From Actinomycetes bacterium (GTDB taxonomy: Bacteria; Actinomycetota; Acidimicrobiia; Acidimicrobiales; Acidimicrobiaceae): a stretch of 9,868 bases of DNA. Shown piece after piece: positions 7,093-9,868 of this stretch. Where the stretch lies: assembly GCA_021819025.1 (NCBI GenBank), contig JAKASN010000031.1:1-9868 (forward strand), written 5' to 3'. The notes beneath the pieces are model-generated. The model saw only the letters and a list, made by a program, of their open reading frames with translations, was not told the origin of the DNA and made no database searches. How positions within the stretch are numbered: position 1 is the stretch's first letter; the number at the start of each line of letters is the position of its first letter. The position numbers were made by a program, and so were the translations under genes.

Positions 7093-7138
7093 GGACAGTG
7101 CTGGATCGGGGGCTGCGGCCCCCTCACCAACACTGTCC
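7093..7138. repeat. 46-nt nested palindrome (imperfect long hairpin)
   Basis: Outer arms GGACAGTG (7093-7100) and CACTGTCC (7131-7138) match perfectly. Moving inward come a C/A mismatch, a TGG/CCA pairing (7102-7104 with 7127-7129), a symmetric 3x3 internal loop, and an inner 6-bp stem GGGGGC/GCCCCC with a TGCG tetraloop (7108-7123). In total 17 pairs fold in 46 nt with full symmetry. It starts 52 nt after the transporter stop. No T tract follows either arm, so a classical intrinsic terminator is not supported. The right arm overlaps the first recognisable codons of the exonuclease remnant. A smaller pairing, CAACC with GGTTG (7043-7047 and 7060-7064), lies just upstream. Confidence 0.7.
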
Positions 7139-7491
7139 TCGTCATTGATCGCCACTTCGACAAGTATCGAAAAGGGCAGCCGCAAACTCATCGACTTGTG
7201 CGGCCACTACGCGGTTGGCGAGGGTGAGAATTGCACGACGCGCAAAACGATGTTGAGGCTACCGTAGCGGTCTTGCTCCGGCTGGTCTCCAAGTACGCGG
7301 AGCTGAGAGCCATGGGGCTTGATGCGCTATACGCAGCCCAACAGGGGTGGCATCGCGACTGGGCCGAGAACTTTTCCCAGTATTTGGTCTCGAAGGGTAA
7401 GGATGCGCTATCGGTGTCGGAGGTGGCATGGCCGTTGGAGACGGGTGTGAGCCAGAGGCTCGATAAAGAGTCCGCAAAGGAGACCTCGTGA
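7120..7491 (+). pseudogene. DnaQ-like 3'-5' exonuclease, C-terminal remnant with two frameshifts
   Basis: The reconstructed protein reads PLTNTVLVIDRHFDKYRKG, then (frame shifted) RKLIDLCGHYAVGEGEN, then (original frame) LHDAQNDVEATVAVLLRLVS and a tail LYAAQQGWHRDWAENFSQYL to ...EVAWPLE. This matches the C-terminal half of actinobacterial DEDDh exonucleases: 'DRxxDRYRKGKRxLxxLCxHYGV', then the ExoIII block HDAxxDxxA. The His and Asp of ExoIII (codons at 7234 and 7249) are kept. The DxET (ExoI) and ExoII blocks should lie upstream but only transporter sequence and the palindrome are there, so roughly the first half is gone. An extra C near 7178-7182 shifts the frame, and a second shift near 7225-7231 restores it; a TGA lies between. 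The only intact piece is 7231-7491 (86 residues from a TTG). Its stop overlaps the next gene's GTG, showing it was once the first gene of that operon. Confidence 0.7.
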
Positions 7492-7886
7492 GAATTCTCG
7501 CATGCGGCGGCAGAGACTACAACGACCAAGAAGCAATCAGGACAAGGCTCCTTGGTCTCAAGCAACGACACCCAGAGGCGGTGCACGTGCACCGAGGAGT
7601 GCCAGGCGCGGATGCCATGGCAAGCTGGGCCGATGGAACACTTGGGTTCGAGGTGGAGTGCGACACTGCCCGGTGGGCTAAATACGGCAAAACGGCGGGA
7701 CCTATTCGCAATCAAGAGATGCTAGAGAGCGGGATTGATCTGGTTGTTGCTTTTCCAGGGGGACGCGGTACCGCAGATATGTTGGACAGGGCTCGGCGAG
7801 CAGGGGTACCGATAGAGCCGGAGATCGGCGTCTCGGCTTGTTTAGGGGCGAGGGGATGCGGCTATGATGGCAAATATATCCAATGA
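7488..7886 (+). CDS. YspA/YpsA-related SLOG-family protein (DUF2493)
   Basis: A 132-residue protein of the SLOG superfamily, a Rossmann-like fold proposed to bind nucleotide-derived ligands. Marks: N-terminal MRILACGGRDYND (1-13) with the ligand-loop GGRDY, RGVPGADAMASWAD (36-49), and the strongly conserved WAKYGKTAGPIRNQEML (63-79) and DLVVAFPGGRGTADM (84-98). Typical members end near 'AGVPV'; here an extra tail of about 22 residues (111-132) carries Cys118 and Cys124 and may reflect a read-on end. The GTG start is fixed by AAGGAG at 7477-7482 with a 5-nt spacer, and it overlaps the upstream exonuclease stop by 4 nt (GTGA), so translation was probably coupled. The Fic gene follows 21 nt later, suggesting one transcript. 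Whether it senses or hydrolyses a ligand is unknown. With its partner exonuclease broken, its expression signal is uncertain. Confidence 0.85.
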   Translation: MRILACGGRDYNDQEAIRTRLLGLKQRHPEAVHVHRGVPGADAMASWADGTLGFEVECDTARWAKYGKTAGPIRNQEMLESGIDLVVAFPGGRGTADMLDRARRAGVPIEPEIGVSACLGARGCGYDGKYIQ

Positions 7887-7907
7887 GGCTGAAACTGGCG
7901 GTGTGAC

Positions 7908-8723
7908 ATGAATCTTTTTGATGCACTCGGTTTCGGTTGGGATAGCACTGTCATGCCCGGCAAGGTCCCGGTCCATTCCGTTGAGCGTGCATGTTTCCGC
8001 TTTCATCGAATGCTCCCGGAGTTTGTTTGGGATGCGGGGGTTCTCGAAGGCAATCCATTCACCTTTCCAGAGGTACAGACGCTACTCGATGGCGTAACCG
8101 TGGGCGGTCACAAGATGTCCGACCAAGAACAAATCCTCAATCTCGCCGAGAGTTCCAAGCGCCTCCTTGCGGAGGTAAAATCCGGGCAATTCAGGCTTGA
8201 CAAGACGACATTTTGCGAGCTGCAGGGAATTGTCGCCAGGAACGAAGCGCTGGAATGGGGGCATTTCCGCGGCGAAGGTAAGGAGACGAACTACACTCCC
8301 GACGTCAGTTTGGGGAAGTTCGGCCGCTATACCCCGCTGCCTACTATTGCAGGCGCACCAGAATTGAACCGGGTCTTTGCAAATGGCGTGGACGCCTTGA
8401 ATGAAAGTGGCCTGCCTCCCTTCGAGAGGGGCCTTGCGTTCTTCCTATTCGGAGCCTTGCAGCAATTTTTCTTTGATGGCAACAAACGCACTTCCCGATT
8501 TATGATGAATGGCGTTCTCATGTCCAGCGGGATCGATGCGATCAGCGTTCCTGCCGCTATGGCTCAAACCTTCAATGAGGAGATGGTCGGCTTTTATCTG
8601 ACCAAGGATGCTACGGAAATGATGCGTTTTCTTGTGGATTGTCACCCCGAGGTTGGCAAGCGTCCGACTCCTGGCGTGGGAACAACCCATCACCGACCTC
8701 CGACTTTCACCTTTGGGCTTTAG
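7908..8723 (+). CDS. Fic-domain protein with Gln in place of the catalytic His
   Basis: A 271-residue Fic/DOC-fold protein. Fic enzymes normally move AMP from ATP to a hydroxyl group of a target protein, using HxFx(D/E)GN(G/K)R. Here residues 186-194 read QFFFDGNKR: Asp190, Gly191, Asn192 and Arg194 are present, but the catalytic His is Gln186 (CAA). The N-terminal inhibitory motif (S/T)xxxE(G/N) appears as AGVLEGN (43-49) with Ala in place of Ser/Thr and Glu47 kept, which suggests a class II (N-terminal inhibitory helix) layout. Other conserved pieces are the helix EVQTLLDGVTVGG (55-67), EWGHFRG (116-122) and the target-binding flap region YTPLPTIAGAPELN (141-154). The C-terminus (190-250) is long and helical, including SRFMMNGVLMSSG. 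Length is in the normal range and the gene is intact. Start is the ATG 21 nt after the SLOG stop; Shine-Dalgarno weak. It may be a catalytically altered or regulatory Fic protein. Confidence 0.88.
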   Translation: MNLFDALGFGWDSTVMPGKVPVHSVERACFRFHRMLPEFVWDAGVLEGNPFTFPEVQTLLDGVTVGGHKMSDQEQILNLAESSKRLLAEVKSGQFRLDKTTFCELQGIVARNEALEWGHFRGEGKETNYTPDVSLGKFGRYTPLPTIAGAPELNRVFANGVDALNESGLPPFERGLAFFLFGALQQFFFDGNKRTSRFMMNGVLMSSGIDAISVPAAMAQTFNEEMVGFYLTKDATEMMRFLVDCHPEVGKRPTPGVGTTHHRPPTFTFGL

Positions 8724-8770
8724 CCAGAAGCAGCAGCCACATATAGCACGGACGCTTCGGCGCACCTCAG

Positions 8771-8871
8771 GTTGAAGTCCATGTCGACCACCATGGATCA
8801 GCAAGCGGATCGAGGCTCTTGGATTCGACGCCACCTTGGCGAGAGCAATTCACCCCAGGAGAGCTGAATTT
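8771..8871 (+). pseudogene. Possible IS110-type transposase scrap
   Basis: Across one frame change near 8792 the plus strand reads VEVHVDHH then WISKRIEALGFDATLARAI. This resembles the 'ALE.GTHSPW.SR.....GH.V.VANP' block of IS110-like transposases as I recall it. Only about 33 codons are visible and no DEDD residues or ends can be checked, so this is a weak call. The rest of 8724-8882 holds nothing I can support. Confidence 0.2.
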
Positions 8872-8882
8872 CGGTCACAACC

Positions 8883-9468
8883 CTATGATCCCGCCGGTCG
8901 AACCGTCGTCCAGTTTGCCACTGATGGCATCGTTACTCCAGCAGGTCCTTGACCGAACAGCCACAGGAGGTTGCCGGTGATCTTTCGAATCATTTGGGCC
9001 GGGCAGTCCCCCACGGCAGTCGAACACGGGCTCATGGCGTCAATCCAGTTGACCGTACCGGTGCCGATGACACCGGCCAGGCTATGCAGGTCTGTAAAGT
9101 AGGTCATGTCCGAGTAGCTGTAGTTGCCCCACGTCCCCTGGTTGGTATATATCATCGGTGACGGAATCGGAGAGTGGCCCCATGACCTCGAGGTCTTGGG
9201 GCATCGCCACCGCAGGGCTCAGGTGGTCGACATCGGACATGACTACGCCGGGGAGTTGGGATCCGTCAACAAGGCCCGTGCCTTTGAAGATCCATGCCGA
9301 AGCGTCAAAGACGGTGAAAGGCACGCTGTCAGCCCCTCTGAGGTAGCCGCTATAGTTCTCTCCGACCAGCGGTACCTCGGACCAGCTCGTCGGGGGCGAC
9401 GACCATGTATTGCCCGTCACTTCCATGGGATTGCCACGCCAGCGGAGAGGGTCTTGCGATGCGGATCT
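8883..9468 (-). pseudogene. C-terminal fragment of an N,N-dimethylformamidase beta-subunit-like protein, frameshifted
   Basis: Two minus-strand frames join into one protein. The first, open from 9468 with an internal ATG at 9426, reads QDPLRWRGNPMEVTGNTW, then VPLVGENYSGYL, FDASAWIFKGTGL and LPGVVMSDVDHLSP. The second takes over near 9146-9156 (TATATA repeat) with TNQGTWGNYSYSDMTYFTDL, GTGTVNWIDAMSPCS and MIRKITGNLLWLFGQGPAGV, and stops at 8883-8885. This order recalls secreted proteins with the C-terminal domain of the N,N-dimethylformamidase beta subunit, whose ends carry a 'tGTv.W', 'nll..f.gpaG' cadence; the assignment is from memory. A TAG at 9469-9471 lies just before the good homology, and the front of the protein is missing. 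Faint traces (ETAFWVK near 9683-9703, minus strand) may be earlier parts of it. No start, export signal or promoter survives, so it is not a working gene. Confidence 0.5.
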
Positions 9469-9471
9469 CTA

Positions 9472-9868
9472 GTCCACCTCTTCGCGATCAGGCCCGAGGG
9501 GCGAAGCTTGCAGCCGGACGTGGCGCAATACCGCCGCTGAACTGTCCTGGTTCCGATGGAGACTATTGCGCTTGGATTTAGGGGACCCGGTTGGTCTCCA
9601 CGAGACGAGCATAGTACATCCCTTTGGACTCCGCTGGTGAGATCTCGCGACGGCAGGAGCTGAACCCCAGTTGTCGGTTTTACTTGACCCAGAAAGCAGT
9701 TTCCAACTGGATTTGGGGCACTCTTTTCACGCAACGGCTGTTGCTGAATGACTTTGGGCTTGAAAAGGCTATCGGCTTTTCGCCGGGAAATTATCGTCAC
9801 GTTAACCGGCTAATCGGCACAGAGGCCGGCTGCATCTCCAGTACATCTCCCATCATTTTTCCTGGGGT
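9472..9868. other. Unresolved end of window
   Basis: No gene can be supported here. On the plus strand a frame is open from 9615 (after a TAG) to the window edge, with a TTG at 9624; it contains NWIWGTLFTQRLLLND and GFSPGNYRHVNRLIG, but no motif is recognised and no Shine-Dalgarno precedes it. On the minus strand a 127-codon frame (9417-9800) has no family feature. The stretch is most likely the eroded front of the dimethylformamidase-like gene or unrelated remnant DNA; a gene continuing rightward past the edge remains possible. Confidence 0.3.

Noticed and set aside
7093..7138. Palindrome as a rho-independent terminator or integron attC site
   Set aside because: No T tract follows either arm, and I see no attC core pair (RYYYAAC/GTTRRRY) bracketing it; kept only as a structural repeat.
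7188..7715. 175-codon minus-strand frame across the exonuclease remnant and SLOG gene
   Set aside because: Antisense to two recognised protein families; no motif of its own.
9417..9800. 127-codon minus-strand frame at the right end
   Set aside because: Overlaps the better-supported dimethylformamidase-like frame at its end, has no recognisable domain and no Shine-Dalgarno.
1..9868. CRISPR arrays, tRNA or rRNA genes
   Set aside because: No regularly spaced repeats and no cloverleaf or rRNA-like segments were seen on reading both strands.

Overview
The window looks like chromosomal DNA of an actinobacterium with mid-range GC (I estimate the mid-50s percent by eye). The evidence is the use of TTG and GTG starts with good Shine-Dalgarno sites and gene families common in Actinobacteria: a GlmU N-terminus, a membrane-anchored GH30 hydrolase, a YspA-type SLOG protein and a C-terminal DnaQ-like exonuclease tail of actinobacterial type. 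An acidophilic Acidimicrobiia such as Ferrimicrobium would fit, but that is only a guess.

Layout. 1-2088 (minus strand): the N-terminal third of glmU, running off the left edge, and upstream of it a complete GH30 glycosidase with one N-terminal membrane anchor. 2089-2418 is a divergent intergenic region. 2419-3042 (plus): a PAP2 lipid phosphatase with a TTG start. 3043-4297 is about 1.2 kb of decayed DNA ending in a frameshifted IS1380-type transposase remnant. 4316-5368 (plus): a 350-residue protein I do not recognise. 5569-5730 may hold a very small lipoprotein. 5856-7040 (plus): a major facilitator transporter whose natural start position reads ATC instead of ATG.

At 7093-7138 there is a long nested palindrome at the edge of a broken DnaQ-like 3'-5' exonuclease (to 7491). 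The exonuclease remnant overlaps a SLOG-fold gene (7488-7886), which is followed after 21 nt by a Fic-domain gene (7908-8723) whose catalytic His position is Gln. 8724-9868 is again decayed DNA: a possible IS110-type scrap, a frameshifted C-terminal fragment of an N,N-dimethylformamidase beta-subunit-like protein on the minus strand, and an unresolved end.

How the parts relate. GlmU (UDP-GlcNAc supply), the GH30 enzyme and the PAP2 phosphatase (possible lipid-carrier recycling) could all touch the cell envelope, but only glmU and GH30 share a strand. The exonuclease/SLOG/Fic group is the one tight gene set. It combines nucleic-acid cleavage, nucleotide-ligand sensing and (pseudo)AMP-transfer families, but its first member is clearly inactivated. 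The recurring theme is accessory DNA under decay: three or four pseudogenes, a poly-G tract, compensated frameshifts and a possibly lost start codon.
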